64,000 bases of DNA from contig OY759214.1 of assembly GCA_963662175.1 (NCBI GenBank), positions 81,294,037-81,358,036 of the forward strand, read 5' to 3'. The translations under genes and the position numbers were made by a program. Under the pieces are notes generated by a model. It did no database searches and was not told the DNA's origin. It worked only from the letters and a program-made list of their open reading frames with translations. Each line of letters starts with the position of its first letter. Position 1 is the first letter of the stretch. The stretch comes from Aradus depressus (Eukaryota; Arthropoda; Insecta; Hemiptera; Aradidae). This document shows positions 1 to 14,600 of this stretch, one piece after another.

Positions 1-799
1 GATACATTCATTACATCGGCAGTTATTAGGGAATTTGAATCGGCCCCCTTCCCTTCGAATGATTTTTCCGCTGAATACTAAGGGGGGGGGGGGGGGGGGG
101 GGGGGGGGATTTTTCCGCTGAATACAAAGCCCCCTTATAGGGCTTTGAATTTATATATGTAGTTTTGTGTCAATACATTCATTACAACGGCAGTTATTAG
201 GGAGTTTGAGTCGACCTTCTTCTCTGGCACCCTTCCCTTCGAATTATTTTGCGGAAAGTTAATAGATGTCATCCTTATGAAGTTTTGAATTCAAATATAA
301 AATTTCATGTCGATACATTCATTACATGGCAAGTTATTGAAATTTTTGAGTTGAACCTCTCTCTGATCCCCCCTCCCCTTCTGCTGATTCCGCTTTGAAT
401 TTATATATGTAGTTTTGTGTCAATACATTCATTACAACGGCAGTTATTAGGGCTGTGCAATAAATAAATGTATTTAAAGGATAAAGTTAAAAAAAAATAA
501 ATTATATATTTTTTTTATTTTTCTTCTATTTGAATTTATTTACGTGAATAAACTAGCAAACTTCACCTACAGCTGACAGGTTTGTGAACTTCTCGTTTAC
601 TGTTTGGTGTGAATATTTCTGCCCAAATTTGGAGAACATGAGAACGTTAAATTCAGAATTAATTATTATCAAATGAATAAGAATTAGATTCATTTTACTT
701 GAACGTATCCTAATGAAGTTTAGGATGGAATTTTTGGTTTTGATATGTTTGTTACTTTTGAATTAATATTTATTTAAATAATTCAATTTTTTGTTACAG
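1..799. other. Intron sequence with decayed dispersed-repeat fragments
   Basis: This sequence lies upstream of the first visible FAM20C exon and ends at its acceptor (AG at 798-799). Bases 1-460 hold at least three broken copies of a motif found throughout the window (cattcattacaacggcagt). They come from the 0.5-kb dispersed repeat described elsewhere. From 480 to 799 I see only AT-rich sequence. The missing 5' FAM20C exons are not in this window. Confidence 0.6.
82..108. repeat. 27-base poly-G tract inside a short direct duplication
   Basis: A run of about 27 G is flanked on both sides by copies of gatttttccgctgaata. The run may have expanded inside the repeat, or the duplication may be an assembly artefact at a homopolymer. 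Confidence 0.8.
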
Positions 800-3700
800 T
801 TCAGAAGACTGGTGGGACACAGTTTAAGTTGGTTATAGCCTATGTGAATAAAGCGCAGGCACTTTTCAAACCAATGAGGTAATGTATATCTATCTATATT
901 TATAAAATTTTGATTGTGAATGTATTTGTCTGCCATACCGGCAAAGATGTCCAAAAATGGTCTATTAACCCGTTGGTAATTTTTATTGAGGATTTCCGAA
1001 TCTGCATACGAAATTTCGTTTCGATACAATCATTATATCAGGAGTTACCATGTTCACTTAGAGGAAAATTTATTTCCCCAGCTGTACAAGAGTATAGGGG
1101 AAATTATGTAATCTATCAAAAATTCAATTTTGAGTTTTCAACGGAATTTCATGTTTTCCAATCCCCTCTGATTCCAAAAATGAAATAATAAATGTCTGTA
1201 TGTGAACACGATAACTCTCGATATAATGAATGCTTAATCTGAAAATTCTAATAACTGCCGATGTAATGAATATATCGACATGAAATTTCATATGTGAATT
1301 CAAGACCTGATAAGTACATTACCTATCAATTTTCCGCGAAATCGGGCGAAGGGAAAAGGTGGATCAGAGAAGGGATCAACTCAAAAATCCTAATAACTGC
1401 CAATGTAATAAATATATCGAAACAAAATTTAGTATGACTCAAAAGTGTCTATATAAGTCAACTATTGATAACACAGGCCTGAAAAATTCAGGTCATCAAA
1501 AACTTTTTTTTAAATGTCTTCTGTCTGTACATATTTTTGGGGTGCTGAATCTTAAACGAATCTCAGTTTTTCTTTATCACATCAGATTTTTTCACAATCC
1601 TCTCCTGTACTCTAAACCTGTTTTTTGATTCCGCTAAGTGATTAGGTTCCATAAAATTGAATAAAAATCCTTTGAAAACCAGTACTTTTATTAAATTTTT
1701 CTCATTTTTACTTTTACTTATAAATGTTTACTCAGTAGCCTTGAATTCCCTTTTTATCTTTGTCGTGAAGGACAAAGGACATACAGACATACATAGAGGA
1801 AAGGTAAAATAATCAAAAATGTTTTTTCATCGCCGGCCTGTGTGTAATTAACCCAAACGGTCGATTGGTCTTGGAGGGAGAGAGTTGAGAGTCCAATTTG
1901 TATTTACGTTACTAAATTCAGTATTAATTGACTTATTAGAGAATTTATGCAAAGGTAAACATACGCATGCTAATTAATTTTAATAAGTCGACAGAGATGA
2001 AGATAGTGGGACTTAGGGGTGTGTTATGCACTGAATTAGGAAGAGAAGGGGGTGGGTCTTAGTGGGTCGGAGGAAATGAGAACTAGGGCCAGACTCTACA
2101 GAATATAGTTAATAAATCAGGTGGGGCCAGCGAAGGGACTGATTAGAGGAGATGGAATAAAATCGGATTACAGGAGCCAGCATCCCTTTAGAGCTAGACT
2201 GGACAGCCTCGAGTCCGCGAAGGGCGTTCAATTCAAAAACCTCTATAATAATATTTATTTCCGTAGTAGGACACGTTATAAGATTAAGATAGCTTATAAA
2301 TTATATACATAAACAGATATTAACTCTTAGACTGTCACACATATGGGTTGGAATTAATCATACTACTAAAAATAAAATGAAATTAATAAATAAATACTGG
2401 GAAACATGAGTGCAAAAATAATAATATTAATAAATACAGTAGATAATTTTTTTTTAATTTTAATTAAAATTAAGATAATAATTTTTTATAACTTTTCGCA
2501 ACGACATTTCGGGACGTTCTTACGTCCTTTCATCAGGTCACAAAGTGCGTAGTATAGAAAAGACAAAGAAAACAAAATAACAATGATAGTATAATATAAG
2601 TGAAAAATAATTTCGTATCAATGCATTCATTTCTTTCTTGTTGTATTGTATTTTTAACCCTCGACGCAAAAGAAGGGGTGTTATAAGTTTGAAGTCTTTG
2701 TCTATGTGTGTGTCCGTCTGTGGCATCGTAGCTCCAAGACGGCTGAACCGATTTCAAAGCGGTTTTTGCGAGATGGTTCTTAACCATGTTTAGTGGAAAT
2801 CGAGTATGCCGTTTCCAAGATTTTCAGGTTTCATCAGAGCCTGTGTAGGAATATGGGCCTCTATTACAGCTAGAGACTTGGAGTTTGAGTTCACATGTTT
2901 ATAAGGCCAAGCCCTAAGCTCTTCAACCCTTTTCAATGGTTTATTATTTGTATAGAGTGTAATTGTTATTCTTCCACAGAGATAATGTAAATATACCTGT
3001 TATTTTTTTTTTCTTCGTTTTTTTAAAGTATACTTAACAAATTGTATATTGTATATTTGGCTCAGTCCTGTCAATAAATATTATTATTATTTTATCGGGA
3101 GTTATCAAATTTCAAGGGAATCAGGGGTAGGAAAACTTGAAGTTCCGGTGAAAATTAAACATCGAATATCATTTCTGACCGATTAAGTAACTTTCCCTAT
3201 ATATTTACTTCGTATAGATGGAGAAGTGTAAATTGAGCAAGGACCTCAGGAATGTAACTTTTTAAAAAATGCAATTTTTTTTATTTATGTTGAGAACGAC
3301 CGTCCTGGAGGTTAGACTCCATTAGATGTAGAAACAATGTTGCTATTGTCCCCAAGAAAGCTACAATCCATTATTCATGGAAGCAGACCCCCCCCCCCGT
3401 TGTGACTTAAGTAAACATCCTGACAGGGGTTTAACCCAATTTGACTGCTGGTCACCTCACTAACCAGCCTTAGACTAACCAGCCTTAGACTAACCAGCCT
3501 TAGACTAACCAGCCCTCTGCCCAGATCATTAAAATAGTTTTAGTTAGTTAAAAAAAAAAATTAAAAAAGTATAGAAAAATGTTTAAGAAACATAAAAAAA
3601 AAAAAAAAAAAAACATGTGTGAGTGACGCTGTACTCACGACAATTGATGTGTAAACATCTGCTTTAGTTTCAACAATTTGGTGTCGTGCACTGATTTTAA

Positions 3701-6700
3701 TTAAAATTTGTTTTATTGTTACAACAAGAAAAGTAGTATGAGGAATTAAACTTTCAAATTTATTGTTCTTCAATTTCTTTTTTACATGAAATTATAGGTT
3801 TATTATTTATATGTTTAATAAACAAAAAAAAAATATAGTCTGACTTCTCATAGACTTTATTATTTTATGCTAGCCACCTTTCGAGATAGCCCTCATTATC
3901 ACGCAATCTACAAGAATCATAATTTAGTGAAAAGCTACGAAATATAATCGCCAAGACAAACTTATAGAAACTGGTTACATGGCCAAAATGCATAAATATA
4001 ATTTTTTTTTTCTCATTTATTGACAATTTTTGTACAATATACATTCAATTGTGCTAAAATCAAATAAAACAAAACATCTGGCACTTGAATGAGGCGGCTG
4101 ACCAGTCAGTCCTCTTGGATAAATATAAATGAACAAATAATCAATAAAATTAATAAATAACATAAAATAAAATAAAGTAATATAAAGCTTCAACAATATT
4201 TTTTGAAGCTTCATATCTCTTTATTTTATTTATTGATTTTATTAATTAAACTATTTGTTCATTTATATCTGCGCATTTAAGGGCATGTAGCCTATGTTTT
4301 TATGAGCTAGTCTTTGCTATTATATTGTGCAGCTTTCTACTAATTGATGGGTTTTTTGTAGACTGCCTGATGATGTTGGCAACTTGGAAAGCCGACTAGT
4401 ATGAAATAATAAAATATGTGAGAGGACAGTCTATATTTTTATTTTGCAATCTGTGAAATAATCACTTCTCGCTACATTAGATGCTTAGTTTATCAGAATC
4501 ATTCTCTTTTTCATTCGATTTGTACAATGTTACCAGGGAGTTGGGGGACAGAATTAGTATTAAAATAAGATTTAAAAAATATATAAATGGTGAGGGAAAT
4601 AGTGAGAGGGGAAAGGGAGGTTTTATCTTTGGGGATGGCTACATAATAGAGGAAGGAAGGGCTGTCAACAGGGCTTTAATTGGCCAATTAACAATTAAAT
4701 GGGTGAGGTTTTTTGTAAGGGCTGATTGTGTGTACCCAAGTAGGGGCTTTGATTAAATATGAAACAGGAATCAGGGGTGATTCTACCCGGGTCTCTCTCT
4801 GTCCATTGTCTTCCAACTTTAACGAATATTTGATAGAGCTCCGAGAACAGGTACAGGACTTGCTCAGGCCAACCTATATCCTATCTTGTGGCCTTCTGGA
4901 GGGCGCCGGTGGCTCAGAGGTAGATTGTCTTCTGAGCTCAAGATTGTGGGTTCAATGTCAGGAACTCATTAAAGGAAATCCTAGGTGAATAAAACTTGAA
5001 GACATCACTGTATAGTCGGGCTCATGTCCACCAGAGCGAAGAAAGAGCGTTTTTGTAGTAGGCAATATAATCTAGTTAAAGCATGAGTCACAATAACTAA
5101 CTAGTAAATACTACTGAATAAAAACTTGGAACGAGTCAAAAATTCCACTATATTTATATAAAACACACAATATATTTCGCTGGTTAGAGCATTGTCAAGT
5201 GTACTGGATAGAGACTTATGACTGGAGGTAATATTTTGAAAAAAGTCAAGATAGAGGGTGGGAGGGATGGCGGGGAGGGGTAGGTGGGGAAGAGTGAGGG
5301 AGGGGGAAAGAACAGGAGGGGGGGAACTACCATACTATATCACAATTTAATCAGAAAAATAATTAAATAATATATCTCAATATTAACCTATTATCTATAT
5401 CACAATATTAACTATATCTCAATATTAACCTATCAACTAAGTCTCAATAATAACCTATTACCTATATCACAATTAAAAACTAAAAAACAGACAACTACTA
5501 GATCATCGTAAATTGAAATAAAAACATATTGCACCCCTGTAATATTAGATTATTAATTGTGAACAGAGCATAATAATAGTTAGCCAGGTCTATCTTGGAA
5601 GTTTCAAATTGAGGAGGGGGGAATGATTTAAATCAGTTTGTGCGTTGAGTAGTTAGTAATGTGTGTCTTTGTTGTATTTGTTGATTTCCATGGCTTCTAG
5701 CAAAGATAACTCCCTTTAGAAGCCAAGTGTAGTATGTTGTAACTAACTAGTAGCTTTTCTTGTCTGTAGCTTTCTACAATATTTAGTCATTCCCTAACCA
5801 AGTAACTTCTTTAGGGCTGCCAAACTAACAAAACTAAAAAAATAAGTTGTCGGTTAATCACCAGGAATGTACTTCCCCTACACGATTATATCAAATATGT
5901 TTTTGCTCTCCCGCCAGACCCAGTCGACAGTTTGGGCTAAAAATCAATAGTAGACTTACGTAGGAACCTCTGAATCCTCATACTTAATACAATGACAGCT
6001 GTTATAGTTTTGTGTCAACCCCCCCCTCCCTTATCTCCCTTTTGACGTAGAACTACGTCTTTCCCGGCGGTATGGGGGGTTTAAAGTGCGTTATGAAAAT
6101 GTGTCACACTTTAAGAGCTTATATCTCCTAAAATAATAATCCTAGAATAATGAACCAAACGCCGACAAAAAGCTTGTGTAGTACTATTCATTATAAAACA
6201 AGTTTCAATCCTTTATTTTCATCCCTTAAATACGGCATCATAAAAACAAAAATTAGACGAAATCCCGAATGATTGTGTCTCAAAGTTAAAAGACCCCCAG
6301 AAATTGGATCCGAGTTATGTGCAGACTGAGGACGAACCATGCGGTGCAGGAGCTTACCTACATAAGATCGGTAGGCGGTTTGATGATGTGTGTGAGTTGT
6401 GTGAGCTGAGAGATGATCCGCAACACATCATCATGTCCTGTATGAAGTATGCAGCTGAAAGATGGCACTGTATGCGAACTATAAGCCCTCTCCCACTTAT
6501 CTAGATATCTTGACAAATCCCTCGGTCACACTTGAAGCTGTTGGAACCTATATTAGCTGTATTGGAATTAGTGTTTGAGTAATATTGAATAATGACTAAT
6601 TACTATAGAACGATGGCTAATGGCGTCAAGCTAAAGCCTTTAATAAAAACCGCCATCTATCCGTAATATACCAAACTTTTCACCGACAGCCATCCTTCCC

Positions 6701-9700
6701 TTGAAAGAGAAGGATGAGTTATGTATTTATTTTACTTTTGATATGTATTATTCATGAAAAATGAAGGGTTGAAACCTGTTTTATAATAAATCGTACTACA
6801 CAATTGACAACAATTCTACTTCTAGTGAAATTAATAAATAATCGATTATGATAGTTGTATGTAGCATACATTTATATAAAATTAAATAAAATAAGAAAGA
6901 TTTATTTTATTTTAATTTGAAAAACTAAATATACTAGACAATGTTATACGCCCTCGGTTGTGGTAGTTTCTTCTAGGTCTCGTGCTTATTTGGTCCTGGA
7001 TACATATATAAAATTTTATGACGATTCCATCATTCTATAGGGAGATATAATGTTCACACAAACAGACAGATTTTGTTTTTTCTTTTGTGAAATAAGAAGT
7101 TCGTAAACATGAAATTTTGGTGAAAACTCAACGAAAAATTCCTCACCGATTACTTAAGTCCCCTGGGGAACAATGCCGAAATGGGTATATAATTTTCTTC
7201 AAAATTTCTGTTTAAATGGGTAATGGCATAAAGAAAGCCATAATGGGTCTATTTTTTTCTTCAAAATTTTTTTAAAAATCAAATTAGCATAGAAAAGGCC
7301 AAAATGTGTATATTTCTTTAAATTGATAATTTTTGTCTATACTTTTATTGAATCGATAAGCCAGACAAGAAAATTGTGTAACTTGCTTGATACTTCCCGA
7401 TAACTAGGATCCAAGTGTACCAGTGTTCTGTTATGTTGTGCTCTTTGACAGATTTGACTGACAACTCCCTCTAGTACTCCTTGGCCTCCTACCTCCATGA
7501 ATAATCTCCATCTTACTTACCTCTTAGCATGTTGTGACGACAGCTTGTCTTCATCCTCCATAATTTAATTGTAGAAAGACAACTCTAGAGGTTGTAGAGC
7601 TGTCCCTTATCTGACAGGGCACTTTGGCAACGTTGGCATTGTTTCAGTTGTTTTTGGATTTCTGTTATTGGTCCGCTTTAATATTTGTTAAAAAGAATTG
7701 GGTAAATAGTGTCTACATGATGGTTAAATGGTTAACTGGAAAATACGAGAGCAACAAGGGTCGATGCAATTAGGGGACAACTCATCAACAGGGAACACAA
7801 CCCTGTCCCCACTTGTTGCAACCAAATTCTAATCTAAAATGCATAAGCTAATATGACTTTCTTATAAACAGTAATGCCAGTTTGTAATGAGAGAAAGATG
7901 AATTTGAGAGGAAGGAGTGGGGAGAGGGAGTGAGTGATCTGTAAAACGTTAGTGGGTATAAGAAAGTCATATTATGGTCACATATTTTTACTTCCCCAGA
8001 TATACGAACTATAGGAGAAGTTATGTAATCGGTCACAAATTCGAAGCGGAGTTTTCAACGAAATTTCATGTTTTCCGACCTCTTAATCCCCAAAGTTGAA
8101 AAAAAAAAAATGTATGTGAGCACGAAAACTCCCGATAGAATGAATGTACCGACACTAAATTTTATATAATTATATCCATAATCTTCTGACAACGACACCT
8201 ATTGATTCTCAGCCAAATCGGTCAAAGGGAAGAGGAGGATTTATAATTTTCCGTTAAACCAATACATAGTAATAGGATATGTCAAAAGAATTTATACATT
8301 AGGATTAGAATAAATTAGATTTATAACTACTTGTAACACACGTATGATTAGTAAATAACAAAACTATTATAAAACGTAAAATGAAATTAATAAAAACTGA
8401 ATAAATACTTTAAAATATATGGGTACCAAATAAAATATTAATACATAGATACATTTGTAATAAGTAGATAGTATCTACTAGATACATTAGAGGGGAGTTT
8501 TAACACAAAAACTATGATAACTGTCGTTGTAATGAATGTATTGACACAAAATTTCATATGTAAATTCAAAGCCATATAAGGACGACACCTATTAATTTTC
8601 AGCGGAATCCGCCTGAGGAAAGGGGGCTCAACTCAAAAATCTCAATAACTGCCTGCACTGTCGGCACAAAATTTAGTATGATTCAGAATCTACTATGTAA
8701 GTCAAATATTGAGTTTCGATTGGCTTTGAAGGAAGCGAAAACGTAATTGATTAATTTGTGCTAGGGAAGTACATAGCTGATGATTCATCGACTATTTTTT
8801 TAAACATTTTTTCGCTCTTTCTAGAACAGCATACCAGCTTCTTAAATTGAAATATCAGCTTCAAGATACATACAATTTATAACCAGTTAATTTTCTACTT
8901 TGCGATTTGAACGCGGCCTATCGCAGTACAGGCTTTATGATACCCACTAACCTCTAAAAACGTGGTTAGTTTAAGCATATATTTTTTAATGAGTAAAAAA
9001 ATTAAAAGAAAACACAATGCAAGTAACTCCATATGGCTTCCAACCTTGAGCCATCCTTCGGGTGGGACGTTAAGCAATGGTGCCGAGCTTGTTTGTCAGA
9101 TATTCGTTACGAGACCCCTACCCTGGGGCACATTTAGGACTCCCTCTGTAGAGTCGGGCTCATGTCCACCAGAGCGCTCTGGTAGTTTGTTAAAGCCCGG
9201 GCATGAGTCACAATAACAATACAAACATAAGGCTTCCACTATATATTACAGGCGGAGGAGTAAGAATGGGGGAATGTGTGGTGCGGACGCTCTAAAGTCA
9301 TTGTTCACTGCCTCATGTGGTTCATACTCCTCCATATCTCGATATTCCTGAGGCTACACAAGAAGACAAGGCCTCCTCGTCCCACGCTTCTGGTGCTCTT
9401 GGAAACCATCCATCTGTCAACTGCCTCAAAGTGTCTGCCTAGCTCCCCATAGCACAGCTCCTATATCTGTCGAAGGTGCTTTATATAGGTAGCCACCCGC
9501 CTACACATTCAACTGAGAGTTCGAATATGTCATACATTTTTGTGTAAACGAGGCCTTGGATAAATAATACATGATACCAAAAGAGAAAAACTCGGTCTCT
9601 GAATGCACAACAACAATGGACGAGCCTTTGTTTGATTTTTAAACAGTCGTCGGTGAATGTGACGTACAACCACGAATTATTAAATAACGTTTTCCCTCTC

Positions 9701-11608
9701 CCTCTAAAACCATTCGACCGATTTGGCTAAAACTCGATATTTCACTTACATTAGGACTTCTGAATCCTCATACTAAATTTCGTATAGATACATTCATTAT
9801 ATTGGCAGTTATTGGAGTTTTTGCATTAAGCGCACCCCTAATCCCCTCCTTCCCTTTGGTCAATTTAGCTGAAAATTTATAGATGTAGTCCATATGGGGT
9901 TCTGGATACACATATAAAATTTCGCATCGATACATAAACTCTATCGAGAGTTATCGTGTTCACAGACACACAGACTGCATTTTTTTTCTTCATATTCAAA
10001 ATCAGAAGGTCGATTACATAACTTCCTCTATACCTTGGATAGCTAGGGAAGTAAAAATAACCGCGAGCCAACTTACGAAGATTTCACAAATGTTTCTCGT
10101 AAAAAACATTTCTACAAAACTAGATTCACTTATGAGCTTCATTAGGACTATTATAGAATTTACAAGATCATGAAAAAGTCCTAAAAAGTCTATCGCGCGT
10201 TCATAGTAGAAATACTTATGCTATTGCGCCAGTTTTCATCGCAAATTTGATTTCAAACCATTCCCTTTTATTCATTTTACTTTTGCAGATGAAGTAATTA
10301 TCCTGAAAATCTATGAAATATACTATGTATATGAAAATATACTATGCCTGTACATTATCATGTATAGTTATGTACTTATATATAATTTTAATAATTTTAT
10401 TTTCATGTATTGCAGGTTTCCTCGAGAAATAGGGACACTCCCGAACCATTTTTATTTTACTGATTTTGAACGACACACGGCCGAGATAGCTACTTTCCAT
10501 TTAGACAGGCAAGTAACTGCTTCATTTTAAATTCATATTTACATGATGGTTGTTGGAAATTTAATAAGGAACATTTTTGGTGATAACCAATTTTTTGATA
10601 GTTTTTGCGTAAAGCGAGCAAACGTCTAAAAAAAATGGGTTTCAAAACGACATTTCAAGATGGTTGTCGGCATGTAACTCCCATAGCGGGCAACCTACAA
10701 AAAAATCGTTTATACAATGTGCTTTTAGTTTTCTTCACAACTTTTATTTGACCAAAATCTAATGAGGTCGCGAAAATGGTCAAAACTTATTTAGGGAACT
10801 TTGAAACTTGAAATTAGTTACACAAGACAATGCTAACGAAACTGAGATAAGGAAGAGAATCTTTGCGGCAAACAAGTGCTACTATGATCTCAGCAAGCAC
10901 TTCAGAAGCAACCTCATATCCAGGCAGACTAAATTCGTTCTATATAAGACCCTTATCCGCCCAGTTCTTCTGTATGGCTCAGAAACCTGGACAACTTCGA
11001 AAATGAGCGAACAGAGCCTATTGGTGTTCGAAAGGGAGGTTCTGCGCAGAATATTTGGAGGAGTGCAAGTAGGCCATGCATGTCGCAGACGCAACAACCA
11101 GGAGCTCTACGAACAATATAGAGAACCAGATGTCCTGAAAGTCTTGAAGATTGGGCGGTTAAGATGGGCAGGACATGTCGCCAGTAGGGAAGCTGAGGAA
11201 ATGCCGAAGAAGCTGCTAATGGAGCCCATTCATGGAGTAAGATGGCGAGGGAGACCTAAGCTGAGATGGGCAGATGGTGTGGCAGAAGATGCCAGAAACA
11301 TATTCCGCATCAGGAACTGGATGGCAGCCGCACAGGATCGAGACCATTGATTGATTGATTAAAACGTGAAATTCTGTTGAAACTCGAATTTCGGATTTTT
11401 GCACGCTTACAAAACGTCCTTATACTATAGGTATATGAAATTGAAAATACAATCTGAGGCAAATTACAGTAGATTATTACTTAGGAAAGATTGTTTTATT
11501 ATTGACTGATCCTGTCTGAAGTAGCCTCCGTGGGGGATTACAGTCGTTAGGTGAAACTGTAGCCAATCGGGAGACTACTAAGGGAGGGAATAGAGTCCCT
11601 TGAGAGAT

Positions 11609-11682
<74 letters not shown>

Positions 11683-14600
11683 CAGTTGTGAATGAGTGTT
11701 GGTGTGTGTCACTAATGCGCGAGTAGTGAGTGGTTGGTATCCAAGGAGGGTGTTCATTTGGAGGGGAGAGGCCTAGCCTCGTCAGGAGGTCTTTTCCTAA
11801 TGGGGATTACTGGCCAGGCAGTCCAGAGAACAAACAGGCTCGTTAATCTGGATTCTCCCAACACATTAAGGGATGTTATTTCCTTCGTTGGCCAAAATGC
11901 AACTTACCTAATTCAAAAAAAAAAAAATGTCGACGGGCATAGGGAATAAGTTAGTACCTCGACAAAACCCAGGAAAGTAATTTCTGCAAAATCGCATATT
12001 AATAGTTTTTGTACAAAACTTATTATTTCCTCTAAATTTCAAATTGGTGTAAATGTTTTCAAATTGAAGGTATTTTTGTTTATAAGAGACTTACCCAACT
12101 TTGATCCGTTTTCTTGCCTATTTCTTATGCCTTAGAGTAGTTTTTTTTATTTTTTGGCCTTATGTACGATGCATATTAGCCATGTCACTGTGTTATCTAT
12201 TTCTTTACGACATCAATGGTCTACGAAATAAAACTCACATCCGGACGGGATTCGAACCCGCAAATTATGGTGAGACCATGCGATTAAAGCCCTACGCTCT
12301 AGCCCGCATGGCCCCCTGAAGGAGTACCTAGTTTAAATTTAAATAAAATGTAGAAACAATCAAATTTGTCGACAAAACTGAAGATTTATTCATTTTTGTT
12401 GGATTCAAAAGTCCATATGTAAGTCAACAATTGATTGTTAGTCCAAATGGTCGTTTGGTTTCGGATTGAGATTAATTGATTAATTCGTACTGGGGAAGTA
12501 TATTACAGTTTATTCACCGACTACTTTTTTTTTCGATTAAAATTGATCCAAAATAGCCATAAATTTTTGGAATGCTCCTGAAATTTGTCATTTTAATTAA
12601 GTGCTTATCCAGAACAACTAAAAGCTGGGATCCCCCTAAACTTTTATGAATTGACAAACAAAACGAGCCTTAATAGAATATGATAAAGTAACCTAACAAA
12701 CAAGCGGTCATAATTCTAGATGAGGTTAGATGTGTAAAAGAGATAGATAGTTATAAATGTTAGTGAAATGAGGTAGTTGTGAAAATGAGATAATTCTCAA
12801 TGATTAGTGATATGAGGTAGTAGTGAAAATTAGATAATTCTTAATGATCAGTGAGGTTAGATGTAAAAATGAGATAATACTAGATGATTAGTGATGTGAG
12901 GTAGTTGTGAAAATAAAATAATTCTAGATGATTAGTGATATGAGGTTAGATTTGAAAACGAGACAAAAGACAGAAAGAAGTAGGACTTTACCTTGGGCTC
13001 CCCAGGGGTGCCAACTGCTTCTCAAGTTTATTGGTGTAAGGAGCTACTCTGTTACTAGAATCTCCAGGGAGTCACTTTGCCCCCCCCCCCCCCCCCCCCC
13101 CCCCTCCCCGCAAGTGATAGATTATTTCTTCCTTTTCAGAACTATTCGCTCTTTTAGGGAACCTTGGATTTTTGTAATTATAATATTTGATTTGCCTTAA
13201 ACTTATGGTCAGCAACTTTATAGCTCTTGCTTTAGTACTCAAGTGTGGGCTGCGAATCATCATAGTTAAAAATGCAATATTCATGTGTCTTACTAGTTAG
13301 GTAGTGTATATCTAATCACTTGTCTCGGCCGCAGTATATTCCTAACTTTTTCTACAAATTATTTAATTTTAATATTTCACAAAAAGAAAACATTTGCTGA
13401 CCACTCGCGAGTTGTGCAAGAAGACTGGGGCAGTGGGTTACCGACCCCTGCCTTAGATCAGGCAATGCAAGGTTTCCTCTTGCAAATGTAGATATATACA
13501 AAAATATTAATAAAAATATCTTTTTATTCTGCAGCTCGTTGCTCCCTCCTCTTAGCACATGCGCTGTTTCCCCTTCCTTGTGTTACGTCACTTTCGTTGC
13601 ACGTTTGTAACGGATCATTTTCCAGCTCGGGTTTCGTGACCCCCGATTCCGTCTGTTGTTTTTTCCAGGTACATATCTACCTATACCTAGCTACATTTTC
13701 ATTATTCTTCATGTATTATGTTAGGTCAGGCCCATGCTCTGGTAGCTTTGAAACTTCGATTGGAGATAGGGGCAACTCAAACAGAGGTCAAAGTTTCTAA
13801 CTTGAAAACCAATAAGGGTCTAGAAGACATTAAAATGTTTTTGGATTGGCCTGCATTGATTTTGTAATTGATGCCTCATTACATTTATTTTAACTGATCT
13901 GTTAACGACAAATCTGTAGGACATTAGCTGTTAGAACGGTCATTCACGAATGGTTGATAGTGTTCCATTGAAACTCATCATAAACCTTTACAGGATATGA
14001 AGGTTACCGATATCGCCCAATTAATATCAATTTCAGCTTTCTTTTATTATTTTTATATTTTATTATTAAATTCACCGTTTCTTATCTGCAGTTAAAGTTT
14101 TCCTTAGGTATCCTAGATTTCTCTAAATTAATAGTTGACAGCCCGCGACCATATTTTAAAAAATATGCGAAAAAGTTATGGATATACTGTCAATTTTATG
14201 ACCAATACATTCATTGTGTCGGGAGTTATCGTGTATACATACGGACAGACTTTTTTTTTATTTTCGAAAACAGAGGACCGGAAAACGTGCAATTCCGGTG
14301 AACTCAGAATCGAATTTATGACCGATTACATAACTTTCCCTATATTCCGAATAGCTGCTTCGAAACTTCATTTTAAACCCCAGCAACATGCCCTTGGCAT
14401 ATATAAATAATGTCTAATTATTGTTAATTCATTGGTGGATTTTATAATTAGTAATCATTTTAGGTAAATAGTTACCATGTTATAAGAGCCGTCCTGCCTA
14501 GCCAGACTCGGAGGAATAGTATTCAGCTTTCAGAGGCTCTAAAAAAGAATAAAAAAATAATTTTAATAATTGTATTCTTTCGTTATTAAATTAATTGTTA

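Larger units (their letters stand above)
879..10415. other. Large FAM20C intron 1: repeats, no second gene
   Basis: The 9.5-kb intron holds dispersed-repeat copies, SINE copies, a LINE-like 3' tail, an R1-like LINE remnant and short tandem repeats, each listed separately. In 1480-2100, 2920-3450, 3780-4890, 5110-5840, 7200-7970 and 9230-9670 I see only AT-rich or low-complexity sequence. ORFs there are short and have no recognisable product. A degenerate hammerhead-like motif lies near 4365-4400. Confidence 0.6.

Noticed and set aside
4363..4400. Hammerhead motif (CTGATGATGTTGGCAAC...)
   Set aside because: Core and a GTT/AAC hairpin are visible, but stem III and stem I do not pair convincingly; kept only as a possible decayed relative.
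10808..11350. 180-aa ORF as a host gene
   Set aside because: It is a 5'-truncated LINE reverse-transcriptase fragment with a TTGA tail.
11734..11949. 71-aa ORF before an A-run as a LINE C-terminus
   Set aside because: The A-run after it is suggestive, but I could match no LINE motif, so no call is made.
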